A stretch of 64,000 nucleotides of DNA, taken from the NCBI GenBank assembly GCA_026874595.1, contig CM049321.1:6942979-7006978 (forward strand), given 5' to 3'. The notes under the pieces are model-generated. The model saw nothing but the letters and a program-made list of their open reading frames with translations. It was not told where the DNA came from and searched no databases. Made by a program: the position numbers and the translations under genes. Source of the DNA: Sipunculus nudus. Taxonomy: Eukaryota > Annelida > Sipuncula > Golfingiida > Sipunculidae. This document shows positions 23,885 through 35,514 of the stretch, piece by piece (position 1 is the stretch's first letter; each line of letters opens with the position of its first letter).

Positions 23885-24620
23885 TTGGACCATCCTTATA
23901 TCTACCGATTTTCCCGGCCCATTTTACCCCGGCCGACAAAAATCGGTAGGATCGGTATATGTTAAGGATTTAAAAAAAACTCCAGCAGGTAAAATAGGCT
24001 GCACGGATCTTTGAGCATGTCAAGGAGTTTCCGGAATTTTATCCGGCCGGAAATGTGAATACGGAACCAAACAAAAATTGCCCATTTTGCATCCTGGGTT
24101 TCCTTCATTTTTCTTATTTATGACACCAATAATTATCCTGGAGAGGAAATCAGAAGTGACCAAAATGACCAGAGAGATTTTGTGATCTGCAGGAAAAAAT
24201 CGGTAGGTGTGGGCACCCACCGGCCGGGATATTTGTATTTTTTCCGGCCGGTTTAAATAAAATCGGCCGAGAAAAAATAATAAAAATTTCTGATTTCGTG
24301 GCCAGAATTGTTGATAGGAAACTGGCCTCCCATGCATCTACCTATTTTTCATTTAAAATGTCAAGGTTTGTCCAATTGACTTTTAGCCGGCCGACAATTT
24401 CTGTAGATGGGATAACGGGACCGATAAAAATTCGGCGTATTAACATCGAGGTGTCCTTCTTTCATACTTCTTGAAATCAACCGCAAGAAGAAAGCAGAAG
24501 TGACCAAAATATTCGAAAAAAAGAAAGATAAGATCGCTAGGTGTGGGGGAATGCGCCTGCCGGCAAGACTTGTAGTTTTTTTTCCGTCCGCTTGAAAAAT
24601 CATTAGTTAAAAATGGGAAG
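23885..24620. repeat. GGCCGG-rich tandem repeat, two units
   Basis: Two units about 345 bp apart share GCAGAAGTGACCAAAAT-like sequence (near 24150 and 24494), an upstream GATCGCTAGGTGTGGG or ATCGGTAGGTGTGGG-like block and CCGGC-rich stretches. The left edge carries an inverted pair, CTACCGATTTT near 23902 and AAAATCGGTAG near 23938. No protein domain was recognised. Confidence 0.6.
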
Positions 24621-25219
24621 TCAGAGTGCCAATGCTAGATATTTTCCAACCTCACTTTAAAGGTTTATCAGGAGCAAGAACTACGATAAACAATCTTTCA
24701 TCTTGAAGTTCATGCCACGTTCCAATATAAATTACAGATTATTTAAAACAAAGATTTTTTTTATTCACAATCAACCAGGGCTAATGGGGCTGATTAATAC
24801 AAACAGTTTATGTCCGCACAGACGTGGCACACGTTTGCGCTTATCGTTTGTTGCCTCATCAATCAATGTTACCACACAGAATGTTGTATCTCCTGACTTT
24901 CCAACTCATTTTCATTCAAATTCCTCACGCCTGGATAGACCAGTTTAGCAGAGTACATATGGCGTATGTATGTTTTGCGTGCTTCGGGGTGAGAACTGAT
25001 TCAATACAAAACAGAATCGTATTTAAACTTTTCGAACAGAAGTAGCGTGGCGAGATCTTGCATTACAGAAGTTTAAGTCGTTTATTCACCTCTGTATTCT
25101 ATCGGAAAAACATAGCAGATTGTTGGTGCCCATAAACGGATTGCACTTTTTTTCAGTCTAAAGCAGTTTGACATTGTTTCTTTATTCTTGGAGCAACCTG
25201 ATTTCATTGGAATACTAGA
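24621..25219. other. Upstream region of the SUEL-Ig gene
   Basis: About 600 bp before the start codon. There is no obvious TATA box at a convincing distance. A pyrimidine-rich TTTTTTTCAG at about 25147-25156 could be the acceptor of an untranslated exon, but nothing confirms this. Confidence 0.3.
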
Positions 25220-25274
25220 ATGTCGATCAAGATGAAACAGTTGATCTTAGCCGTCCAATTCCTTCATGCCTTAG
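25220..25274 (+). CDS. SUEL-Ig exon 1: signal peptide
   Basis: From ATG at 25220 to donor TTAGGTAAGC. It encodes MSIKMKQLILAVQFLHAL: a basic start then a hydrophobic core ending in small residues, a good signal peptide. A second ATG is codon 5. It ends in phase 1. Confidence 0.8.
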
Positions 25275-26932
25275 GTAAGCTGTGTTCATTTTGTATCACA
25301 CGCACACACGTATATATTTATGCACATATATATATGTGTGTGTGTGTGTGTGTAACTTGGTTATTTGTTGTTTATATATTTGGACTCAACACCAGTTAAT
25401 TCTGTGAGTGGGCTTCCTATTCGTACACATAACCATCGATTTTTTTTCCCGGTAGTAAATGACTAGTATCAAAATGATCGGCGGTGAACCATGCCAAATC
25501 TTGCCAAATGTTTACTTGCACATGGGAAATTAGGTCGCCATGAGCTCATTTTAAATAACACGCTTATTTACAATACCCCTCAAGAATTCTAGTGTCAGAC
25601 AAATGAACAAATCTAACAGCACAGCCACAACTAACCCGTGCGTTACTTGTTTTCGTTTGCTATCCCGAATCCGTGTTCGAATTAATTTCAAATTAAAAAG
25701 CCGTCCAATATGTGGACGCAAACCCTGCGCGGAAGTATTCAAAGTAAGTTGGTACCAAGAAATGTTAACTAAACCTGGGTGATTCCTTGGAATTTTTAAA
25801 TGAAAATATTTAAAAAAAGATCCTGGATATCGGGAATTGTTTTCCTTGACAACAATAATAATAATTATTATAATAATAATAAAATTAATAACTGAATGTT
25901 ATTATCATATATGACATGAAAGAAATATTATTTTTTTTCGGATGCCAGTAAAAAGCATTTTGTCTGGAACCAAAAAAAAACATGAGGGAACATTTGTAAG
26001 GGCACACGTCTAATTAGGTCAAATAGGTAACTGTTGTTATAAGAGCAAATAGAGTGTTTCTCTTGCTGTTCAAACCCGAACTCCAATTTGTCATATTCAA
26101 TATTACTATTTACTTTTTTGCGGATAATAAATAATATTGTGAAGCATATACAAAAGGTGGTTTAGAGTTTATAAACATATCAATAAAATGAAAATAAAGT
26201 TCCATAAAGGTATTGTGAGTACAAGTGCATGAAAAGACAGCTCCTGATAAAATAGCCCTTTGCCGGGGTATTCCAGGCATGTACTTGTGTTTAGGTTATC
26301 TCTTCCCTCTCTAAGATACCATTAGCTCAGATTGGAGGTTGGCTGTATTTTGATATTTTTATTAATAAGGTTAAGTTTTAATGCTCCGAGGAATTTTACT
26401 GTACTTTAATTTCATTTCTCAGATTATGGTCACGAAACTGGTATTTTCATGATAGCGGGGAGGTCGTGATATGTTATTGGTCCTTTTTGTGGTGGTCATG
26501 ATATCGGGGTTGTCTTGAAAGTTGGGTGGTTATGATTTCGGGATAATTGTGATAGTGAGAATGTCGTGATATCGGGGTGGTCGAGAAAGCGATCTGCTCG
26601 TGATAAAGTGGTGGTCTTGGCAGAGTGATGGCCAAGTTACTGGGACATCGTGGTGGTCGCGAAATTCGAGAGTTCATTAAATCATGTTCGTCATGATAGC
26701 TAATGCCCTTGATGCCGGGTAGGTTGTGACAGCCACACATTTGTTATATCGGAGTGGCCATCATATTGGGGAGATCATGTTATCGGGGTGGTCACTCATG
26801 ATACTGAGGCAGTCGTAATAGGGGATTGAGTTGAGTGTTGTGATAATGGTATGGGCATGAAAGCGGGGTTGTCATGGCAACGGGTGGTCAACACTGTGAG
26901 GTAGGTGTTCAGTGTGATATCACTGATTACTA

Positions 26933-26968
<36 letters not shown>

Positions 26969-27402
26969 ATTTTTTTACAGGTAACATTTGCACGCTTACG
27001 ACAGATTGCGATGAAACAAGTAACCATAACATGACTCTTAACGTCAGAAGTGGTAAGCTGGTACCTGTTAATTTGTTAATTTTTTGAGAACTCCATTGAG
27101 AAGTTCATGCTTTCACTACCTACTTTTTCTCGATTATTTGTCGTTTTAGAAGGATAAAACAAAGATAATGAAACCATGTTCGATAACATTTGAAGAGGGA
27201 TAAGACACATGGGCCATATAATTTGGACTTATAATTTGGTGTGGATCGGGTAGGATTGTTTGTTTTGGCTCTTGTTGAAGGCTTCAGGCCAGTGGCGTCA
27301 ATTTATCTTCAAAGGTGTGTGTGTGGGGGGGGGGATATCTTGCAATGGGAGGGTATAAACAGTTATGACAAGTATTTTTATGACGGACGCATACACACAC
27401 AC

Positions 27403-27443
<41 letters not shown>

Positions 27444-28302
27444 CCTTTTATATACATTATATTCTATTTGTGACACATTTCAAATATAACACAAATTAGT
27501 ATAAGGTTTTGAAAAATTAGGTGTTATGTTTTCCGTTTAGATTACTTCTAAACCAGGTGTAGATATATTATATTTCATGGTAAACTCCTCTGTACTGGTT
27601 CTCATTGGTTAGACATACTGCTTAACTTTATTTGAAAAAAAACCGCGAAATCAACCCTCTGTTTACTCAGTTCATTTTTATATTAGTTGATAAGCGCCTA
27701 TATATTTTTTGCTAACTAAACTACGCATTTGTACATCTGCAGATTTTCCAATCCGGTTTCGGACTACATGACAGGGCAGTATCACACACTTCCCCTCATT
27801 TTATATTCTGGCATCAACCAGGCCCGGTGACTTCTTCACCTGTGGTGCACCTGTAGCGTAAACATCCCAGATACTGGCACTCGGATGTGAGTGAAACACG
27901 GCCATGGGGCACGGCCATCCCATTAAGCCTGCAGCGCCTCGGCTAAATGAACTCAGTTCTGTTTGTAACTATGTGCACATGGTTGGTTACATACTGTGAC
28001 ATCGATACTAAACTTGTCTGATATTAAACAAGAAATCTGCATTCTTATAAATACAAACCTCCATACATTTATTCGGCCCATATTCCAAGGTTCAATCGTG
28101 CATATGTTACTCCAGATTTGTGACTATTCCATGATGGCGTTCCTTGGTCTAGACGATGCCCGAATCCACACCTTAAACTTATCTGTTCTTCATTGATCAA
28201 TTACCGAAACCGCCTGAAAATTTCACGAGATTCCGTTGGTGACTGCGTGCAGTTGCGTCAATTTTCTTCCAGGGTGCGGGAATTGAATTTATATATATAT
28301 AA

Positions 28303-28341
<39 letters not shown>

Positions 28342-31300
28342 TATATCTATATATATAATATATATATATATGTCTGTATATAAACATACCAATTGTAATC
28401 ATATTTCAAATAATTATAATATTGTAATAGAAAATAAGTTTTTGTAATTCAAAGCAAGGTTTAGATATAACATTTTTCAGTAAATGGATTCAATGTCTTT
28501 AATTCTATTTATTAATATATTTCATTTGCAAGATTATAATATTATTCTCTGAAAAGTTGGGGGGGGATGATTACATTGGCCACCCCACCCCACCCCCTTG
28601 CCAAAAACTGGGGGGGGGGGGGGTATATATACCTCCACCCCCATCCCCCCTATATTGACGCCCCTGAATGCTTGAGTTATGCCGTGAACAAATACACACA
28701 CACGAACAGGGATTTGCTGTAAGGTTTATTCACAATTATAACTCGATTCCCGGCAACAAAAAAAAATTATAAGTCACCTGCCGTCTGCTGGAGCGATCTT
28801 GCTGTAAGGGATTGCTCGCGAATTTAAGCCTGTAGTTTTTCAAGTTTTCTAAGAGTAAAGTACTGCAAAACAACAGATGGTTTGGTTAAGAGCGGTCGCG
28901 CAAGCTGGCGACTAATGGGGAGACCAATTTACTGCATCTGTTGACATCTGGCGGAATCAGTTATATCAAATTTCTCTAAACCCACTACAGGTTGTTCATG
29001 GCCCTTTTACCCAGCTGAGCCCTCAGGACATGACAAAAAAGACCGACTCCTCATTTGTTTAAATAATTGTTTAACTAAAGTTGTTGTATTTTGTTTTGGT
29101 AAATCATTCTATCTACAAGAGAAACCTATCAGAGGTAACGGTTATTCAACTGACATGTATTTACTTTTTATATTAAATGAGATTGTAAAACATGATAAAA
29201 AATAGTGGGCTCCCCACAGAGAGAGAGAGAGGGGGGGGGGGGGGACACCACTACCACACTATGGGGAAATTTTTAAAATGTTAAGACAAATATGAAGAAT
29301 TCTGGGGCACTTCCTTGGTATGTATAAATTTAACAATTGACTAAGGAGAAAGCATATCTATGGTCCACTTTATCCACACATTTAACTCTGCACTTGAAAT
29401 TCCTGTGTGTGTGTGGGGGGGGGGGGGCTTGCCTTCCTGAGCGAATGGCTCTGAACGATCATGCTCTTTGAGGTGTATTCTTAAACGTTTTCTAACATTG
29501 GCGTAAATGTAGTGTCTATGATTTCCAGGTAAAACAATTACTGAGGTTTACTGTGAGGACGACAGAGTAAACCTGTTTTGCCCGGCCGATCAAGTCATCC
29601 TGATTGTTGATGCATTATACGGACGTCAGGACCGGTGTTTCTGTTCACATCCAGCAATGGGGACAACGGACTGTTCGGCTCCGGACGCTACACCAGTTAT
29701 CACACAGAGGTGTGAACGCCTGGCTTCCACTTGTAGCTTTGTATTACAGAACGGCATGTTTAAAAAAGACCCCTGCCCTGGTACCTACAAATATCTGCGC
29801 TTGAGCTATGTGTGTGCGGACCCAGGTCAGTACGTGATCTGTCTAAATACATAACTATCATCATACCGATAATCGACTTGCCTCGATTATGTAAGGGACA
29901 GTTCTTATACAACAGACTGGTTTGGTTGAGGCAGCAGGCAGTGATCAATAACTGCTTCAAGGCAAACTTTGATCCTCTTCTTCCTAAAGCAAGAAATTTT
30001 AGCGTCCTCTCGGACGATTGGACCCCCCAGAACCGAGCGTCCATGTAGACTTCGAGCCTCAGGGAACTTACCCTTGCGTTTCTGAAAGTCCTGATATATA
30101 TCTTCCTTAACTTAAATTAATTTCTTAACTTCTTATACCTGATTTCGTGAGTTAATATGTTTGTATTTAAATGTTTGTTTTAACATTGTTAAAATAACTT
30201 TTATTTTCATGTATCTTGAAAAGCTATTAATATTGAAGGTCAACATGGATAAGCAGGAGGCATAATTGTGTGAAAAAGTTTCTTTTATCACAATAGAACC
30301 TGGCTGTGATCGCAACTCAACACAAACACCGGAACCGGAATCAAATACAACCTTCAAAGCGACGACGGTATCCACGAGTCCGAGCGGTGTAACACAGACA
30401 GGTCCGGTAACACTGCTTCGTCCTTTTATTTTGTTATGAGCTACAATAATATCGAAAATAACATTGTTAAATGCCCAAAGTAACCTTTCAATGACAGATA
30501 TCTTTATACAGAGGTGTCGGTAATAGACAACTCCCCGTTCAGAGAGATTTACTGTAAATCAAGAGATCTCATCCAACTTTTTTTTCCATTTCCGGACTTT
30601 TTTTCACACACACGCAAGTATATACAAAGGTAATATGTCGGACATGTAAAATATCGTCGTCTGGTCACGTATTTCAGACTGACAACGTAGACTTTGTTTA
30701 CTCACACGATGGGCCACAATTTCCCGGGAAACATTTGTATTTTGCGTATATGAACAAATAGCCTAAGATATGGCAAATATTATTGCTAATGTTTATGAAT
30801 CACTAATGCAACATGGTCACAAGGCAATACATATCATAAAAAAATGATCAGCATATATTTACCTGTTTCATTATTCAGAATCATTTACGGAATTCAGAAA
30901 GAGACTGAAGGACCAGGATGTAATTGAAGGTGACCCTGTGCAGTTTGTTGTGGAGCTGACGGGACCCGTTGCTATGGTGACGTGGAGGAAGGATGATTAT
31001 CAAATTAAGCAAACTGACCGTATACAAACTAGTTATAGCTGCGCAATCTATAGATTGATCATAACGGAGACCCGCTTGGACGATACTGGGGTGTACTCCT
31101 GTGCACTGCCTGGCGGTGAAAAGACCTCTGGCAAGCTGATCGTCCACAGTGAGCGGGATACAATATATTATATGGGAGTTAAAGGGTTTTCCTGTCTTAA
31201 AGGGGGCAAATCAGTTACCTGACCTTTATAAACAAAAGGTAATCCCTTGGATATTATACAAACTAGACCAGAAAACGGTTATCACCATATGCAGGCAGCT

Positions 31301-31590
31301 TGTTTTGTTTATGTCATCCTGATTATAATATATTGGGGCCGGCCAAAATAAAACAAGTTCAACAAGGGCATCTGGTAGCAAGTCAGATAACCCAGATCTT
31401 TGCAAATGGCGTTTTGCTACAAGTGACCTTTTAACCTCCGCATATATATGCAACCTACCACCTTAGGTAACATGTTGTTCCCGTTTGTCATCATTGCCTT
31501 GTATACTAACATGTTGTTGATAAATAAGTTCATACATCCTTCAAGGAGGCCTTATAAGAACTTTTCACAACTAGAATTACTCTTAGATCA

Positions 31591-31668
<78 letters not shown>

Positions 31669-32501
31669 GCCAGACATGTCATATATTCTTTTTCAAAAGG
31701 TCGGGGAAGGGGAACCTTTAACAGTTAGGGAACGAATGCACACATTAATGCCGTAACTGTTGCTTGACACCTTCACAAACTTTCATTTAACTCGGAGGAG
31801 CACCAGCAACTACTTTCTGTTGATTCACGTTCCTGTGAATCAGGAGCTTGAGTGGAAGCGGGACGCCAAGATAATGTTTGAAAGTTATATTCAAGGCGTT
31901 TTGAGCGGATAACGGCATGTTTTGGGCAAAAAGGCACTGAAAATAAGGAAAACTAATTTGATTTAAGATAAGCTTTAATGACGGCTGGGGGTTGGGGTCC
32001 TCCTGTGCTTATAATATCGACACCGCCCCCCCCCCCCCCCGCCCATAAAAAATCGTGTCAGTGCTCGTTGAACGTAAATTTGTAAATTTGATACAATATC
32101 GCGAAATTCATGTTTTCTGTAAAAATGTAAAGGTATTGTCTCGTGTTTGTTTATTGGATTTATATCTTGTATCATATGTGTAGTGTCACATGTGCTGTAT
32201 TTAATATTTATAATTGTGTAAGCTGTTGCATTTAATAATAATAATAATAATGATCATAAATAATAATAATAAAAATGATAATGATAAATATAGATAGCTA
32301 TTTCTTTTGACAGGGGAAACGAAGGAAAAAGAAAAACCAGATGCTTCCACAGAAACAACTGCTGAAGCAGCCCGAGCAGAGGTGTTTGGTTCTGTGGGGA
32401 TCAGCATGATGATATTGTTTGGTGTATTCATCATCAGCCTGGACTTAATGACCATCAAAGCAGAATTCGCCAGACTTAAACGGAATTTGACGTGCCGTTA
32501 A
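25220..32501 (+). CDS. SUEL lectin - Ig domain type I membrane protein, whole gene span
   Basis: Six exons (25220-25274, 26981-27052, 29529-29825, 30297-30401, 30879-31148, 32314-32501) give a single 987-base frame, 328 residues plus stop, with all introns in phase 1. Order: signal peptide (about 1-19), short segment (19-43), SUEL/galactose-rhamnose binding lectin domain (43-142), Thr/Ser/Pro-rich stalk (142-177), Ig-like domain (177-267), acidic juxtamembrane segment (268-290), transmembrane helix (about 291-309) and a 19-residue basic tail. The predicted role is cell-surface carbohydrate recognition. The tail is too short for a classical ITAM or ITIM, so signalling would need partners or the protein acts as an adhesion receptor. 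The lectin identification is firm; the cellular role is inference. It is not related to the CTLD loci on either side. Confidence 0.85.
26426..26890. repeat. Degenerate GT-rich minisatellite in intron 1
   Basis: About 465 bp built from variants of an 18-20 bp word such as GTGATATCGGGGTGGTC. Units are heavily diverged but keep GGTGGTC and TGATA cores. Strand asymmetry is strong (G and T on plus). Confidence 0.75.
26937..26962. repeat. (TA)n microsatellite
   Basis: A TA run ending 18 bp before the exon 2 acceptor, next to its polypyrimidine tract. Confidence 0.9.
26981..27052 (+). CDS. SUEL-Ig exon 2: short N-terminal segment
   Basis: A 72-bp phase 1-1 exon, acceptor TTTTTTACAG and donor AGTGGTAAGC. 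It encodes NICTLTTDCDETSNHNMTLN plus VRS, with two cysteines and a possible N-glycosylation site (NMT). No domain is recognised. The small symmetric exon could be skipped without a frameshift. Confidence 0.7.
27053..29528. other. Intron 2 of the SUEL-Ig gene
   Basis: Contains (TA)n near 27416-27436 and 28290-28335, several poly-G runs (27325-27334, 28610-28622, 29231-29244, 29418-29427) and a foldback-like GC-rich patch at 28560-28660. No additional exon was recognised. Confidence 0.5.
29529..29825 (+). CDS. SUEL-Ig exon 3: SUEL / rhamnose-binding lectin domain
   Basis: A 297-bp phase 1-1 exon holding one complete SUEL (Gal_Lectin) domain. It shows the family signatures in order: VYCEDDRVNLFCPADQVILI, ALYGR, DCSAPDATPVITQRCE, CSFVLQNGMF, then DPCPGTYKYLRLSYVC. 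The YGR and DPC motifs, and the KYL strand that carries the sugar-binding pocket in known rhamnose-binding lectins, are intact. Nine cysteines are present against eight in the usual domain, because of an extra Cys in RCFCS. Binding to L-rhamnose or D-galactose-type sugars is the family function. Confidence 0.92.
30297..30401 (+). CDS. SUEL-Ig exon 4: Thr/Ser/Pro-rich stalk
   Basis: A 105-bp phase 1-1 exon, acceptor CACAATAG and donor ACAGGTCCGG. It encodes EPGCDRNSTQTPEPESNTTF, then KATTVSTSPSGVTQT: a mucin-like stalk with two N-glycosylation sites (NST, NTT) and many O-glycosylation candidates. The donor GTCCGG is weak; a stronger GTAACA lies six bases downstream but would break the frame. 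Confidence 0.7.
30402..30878. other. Intron 4 of the SUEL-Ig gene
   Basis: A 477-bp intron without a recognised repeat or extra exon. Confidence 0.6.
30879..31148 (+). CDS. SUEL-Ig exon 5: Ig-like domain lacking the B-strand cysteine
   Basis: A 270-bp phase 1-1 exon, acceptor TTATTCAG and donor CACAGTGAGC. It encodes EGDPVQFVVELTGPVAMVTW, RKDDYQIKQTDRI, CAIYRLIITETRLDDTGVYS then CALPGG and KLIVHS. The W of strand C, the D-x-G-x-Y-x-C signature of strand F and the closing G strand are typical of an I-set/V-set Ig domain. Where strand B should have Cys the sequence reads VQFVVEL, and a cysteine is found on the strand E side (SCAIY) instead. If the exon is not spliced the frame continues to a stop at 31222. 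Confidence 0.85.
31149..32313. other. Intron 5 of the SUEL-Ig gene
   Basis: Includes a (TA)n-(GA)n compound microsatellite (31594-31664), a poly-C run at about 32022-32041 and AAT-rich simple repeats near 32235-32285. No extra exon was recognised. Confidence 0.5.
31594..31664. repeat. Compound (TA)n-(GA)n microsatellite
   Basis: About 37 bp of TA followed by about 34 bp of GA. Confidence 0.95.
32314..32501 (+). CDS. SUEL-Ig exon 6: transmembrane helix and cytoplasmic tail
   Basis: Terminal exon, acceptor TTTTGACAG, to TAA at 32499. It encodes an acidic Glu/Thr/Ala-rich stretch, then a hydrophobic segment (FGSVGISMMILFGVFIISL) that is one transmembrane helix, then a tail DLMTIKAEFARLKRNLTCR rich in basic residues, in line with a type I orientation. 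No tyrosine-based motif is present. Confidence 0.82.
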
Positions 32502-32680
32502 GCTGAACCAAGGTCGTCGCATACTTCTAAATTTGTACTCCTAGCATTTATACTAGGGAAAACGGCTAAACCGGCTTGGTCATGGATTATGCTTAACCGT
32601 GTACCAAGACATACAGAGTTTGTGTAAATAGAATGCACTTTATAACCGGAAAAAAGACATAAAATGTAAAATTTACAAGG

Positions 32681-32686
32681 ATTAAA
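32681..32686 (+). promoter_or_regulatory. Possible polyadenylation signal ATTAAA
   Basis: The common variant hexamer ATTAAA lies 180 bp after the stop codon of the SUEL-Ig gene. No canonical AATAAA was noticed nearer. Confidence 0.3.
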
Positions 32687-32689
32687 ATG

Positions 32690-33890
32690 TTATGAAAAAC
32701 ACTAGAAGAACATCTGTGAGACTGACAAGACAGGAAAAGTTGTAAAAGTATCTTTACGTTATTGCGGCAAAGCATATTCATGGGGGTTCTTCGTCATGGC
32801 CGGTATTACACACTTTTGAATCGTTTGGGAGATTGGCATTGTCAGTTGATCGTACAATAGCTTACTAATTAGGCCATCTGTGGACCAGGAATTATTACTT
32901 CTGAATTTAAATGTCCTAATTAAACACCTGCAGTTTTGATATTTAAACGTGGCATATTAACATTTTCAAATAGGAGACGAAAAATATCGGCCTACCAATA
33001 TAAATATTGATGAAACAGTACTAAAGTGACTTTCGATGGCTCTGACACAAAACCATAAGACAATCGACAGCCTTGTCAAAACAGACGACAGCCATGGTAA
33101 TTGAACGAATTTGATACTTTTGTCGGGAGGGTTGATGAAAAAAGTGATGTCTCTGTACGTTTGTTCACAGAGTCCAAGAACAACTATTTGTATATGCACG
33201 AGGCGACGAGCCACCTTTCACTGGTTCCGGTGGTCGAGGCTAAACCATGAAGTGTCTATGCAGGGCTCAAACAGAACAATGCTTGCCCTACATATTCGCC
33301 ACTTCTACTTTTCGTGGATCATTTTTACAAATGAGGACTATATTCTCTGCACATAATGTTGCTAATAGGTGCTCTTACCCCTATCCCTAAAAAAATCATA
33401 TATTTGTGGAAAAATTATATTTTGTGTGTTTTTCATGTTCACCATTTCAAGAACTGAAGCGAATTTGATTTTGTATTTTTCTTTGCAATTATGTAAATAG
33501 CCATGTATAATATCTTAACAGATAATTAAAACAAAAACATAAATAAAAAAATTTTTAGTGTGGTCTAACACAGAAAGTGCAGAAGAATTCATCTCTGACC
33601 GTCAGGGATTGGTCACAGCGGAATGTGCCATGTGGGGAAAGATGCTAGGTGAAAATCAGGACCATATTTAATGCCATATGGCCCTGGCGTTATATTCTTC
33701 TTTAAATGCGGTGCCCTGAGCAGAAAATTAGAAATGACTTAAATATAGTTATAAAAGCATATCTTTTTATTATTCGTTCCTGAAATTTTAATGCTGACAG
33801 TGTCATAAATTCTAGGCCATGTTGTGGTCTAGATTTGTTAATATACCTGTAGCCATGGACAGTGATTGATGATTAGTGTCCGGACACGAG
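32690..33890. other. Intergenic, nothing recognised
   Basis: No domain-bearing frame or strong repeat seen. Confidence 0.4.
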
Positions 33891-33904
33891 TCCACTTTTT
33901 TAGG

Positions 33905-34010
33905 GACTCGCATCTGGACTCGAGGGTCCTGGACTCGGACTTGGACTCGAGCGTTCTGGACTCGGACTTGGACTCGAGCGTCCTGGAATCGGACTTGGAC
34001 TCGAACCCGG
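33905..34010 (+). repeat. 27-bp minisatellite with coding-like periodicity
   Basis: Units of 27 bp (CTGGACTCGGACTTGGACTC plus GAGCGTT) repeat about three to four times at 33931-34010, with partial units before. Each unit reads as nine residues of Asp/Ser/Leu on the plus strand. Related GACTTGGACT words recur at 34208-34270 after a gap. No start or splice context supports a real protein. Confidence 0.7.
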
Positions 34011-35500
34011 AGGAAGGGACTCGACAAATGAGGCCGAGTCCAGCAGAGGGTAAGCCCTTTCACATACCGTATCATATTATATTATATTATATACGTGCGC
34101 AACCAACTAACAGAATATTACAAATAGACTGTATATACTAAGCTATAGGTGTAATAAACCTTAGAGTAAAAGGCATGAATGAACTTTATATATACATGTA
34201 TATATAGTCCGAGGATGTAGACTTGGACTCGAACCTCAAAGACTTGGACTTTGACTTCCACTTGCACTTAGACGGGGATGTTCTAAATTCACCAACATCA
34301 CTGCCAATAGCTGACGTAACCAGAGAGTTTGAACTGTCACGCACTTTAACATTTGTCTCACAAATCAAACAGCCTCGTGTTTCTTATGGAAACGTGAATA
34401 GTGATACCTGTATTTTTGGTGGAGAAATAAGCTCAGTTTACACAGAATCTATATTAATGTACATAAAGTAATAAACGTTATGTGATCACAAAATTGGATT
34501 TTGAGTACGTTTGCTTCCACTGCGTGACCCGAAATACGAAAAGGTAACCAGCCTGTGCTGTCATAACCGATCTGAGAGGTAAACGGTCGTCTTACTCTGT
34601 TTTCCAAGCATGCGTGGATGAGCCATGGTCGGATGTTAAATCAATCAAGAAAAAATAACCTGGTGTCACCATTCCTGTTGTGTATACAAATACGTTCATC
34701 GTCTGTGTCAATTGACAAGCATAGAAGCGAAGGAATAGCAGGGCTAGCAATTATAATGATGGATCGGAATATAAAAGAGAACAGCACCAGAGGATCGGAA
34801 CTTCTCTACGCCACTCAGACATGTTTCCCCTTACAATTATATAAATAATATGTCTATGTATGTATGTATGTATCTGATGTCCGTGAGAAGCACATTACAT
34901 TGGACGGTCCCACCCGGCTAATTGACAATGTTAATTTTATTTGTCGAGTCTGTGGAGGTTTAACTTGTGCATTCTAATGCATTCCACTGCACATTTCGGG
35001 ACCTATAAGAACATATCTTTACGGTTGGGGATAATGTGGTGAGATTTGGGCACTTTTAATTGTCCGTGATATCCAATATAATTAGCATAAAATTATAAAT
35101 TTTTAGAATGAAAAGTGAGTTAAGTGAAATAGCTTGGTGAGTTAAAAGTTCTACTGGCCTGAGGTCATTGGCGCTGGACACAATTATTTCATCAGTGAGC
35201 GATATAAAAAGCATCATTACTGACTGAAAGTTAAGTCGGCGCTGGAGCCAATCACAGCTAGATCTCCGAAAAATCCGGCCCGCACTGGCTCCTTCAGCAA
35301 CGATTAAGTTTGACAGATTGAGTCGGTGCTTATCTAAATATCGATCGAAGGAACAAATCTGTATGATCGATTTTAATTAGAGTGTATTTTATTTTTTCAT
35401 CCAATAAAATTTAACTTTAGTAAAACATAAATTTATCTAAGGCAATACTCCCTTCAAAAAAGCTGTATCTGCGCTGTGAATTTCGTTAAAAAAAATTTAA
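34011..35500. other. Intergenic, second patch of GACTTGGACT repeat
   Basis: Apart from the 34208-34270 patch of GGACTTGGACT-like words and a TATG simple repeat near 34857-34873, nothing was recognised. Confidence 0.4.
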
Positions 35501-35514
35501 TGAAACTTATACAA

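Noticed and set aside
29604-30048. Alternative frames over and just after the SUEL exon
   Set aside because: The family signatures are in the other frame. The stretch after 29825 is intronic, with no domain.
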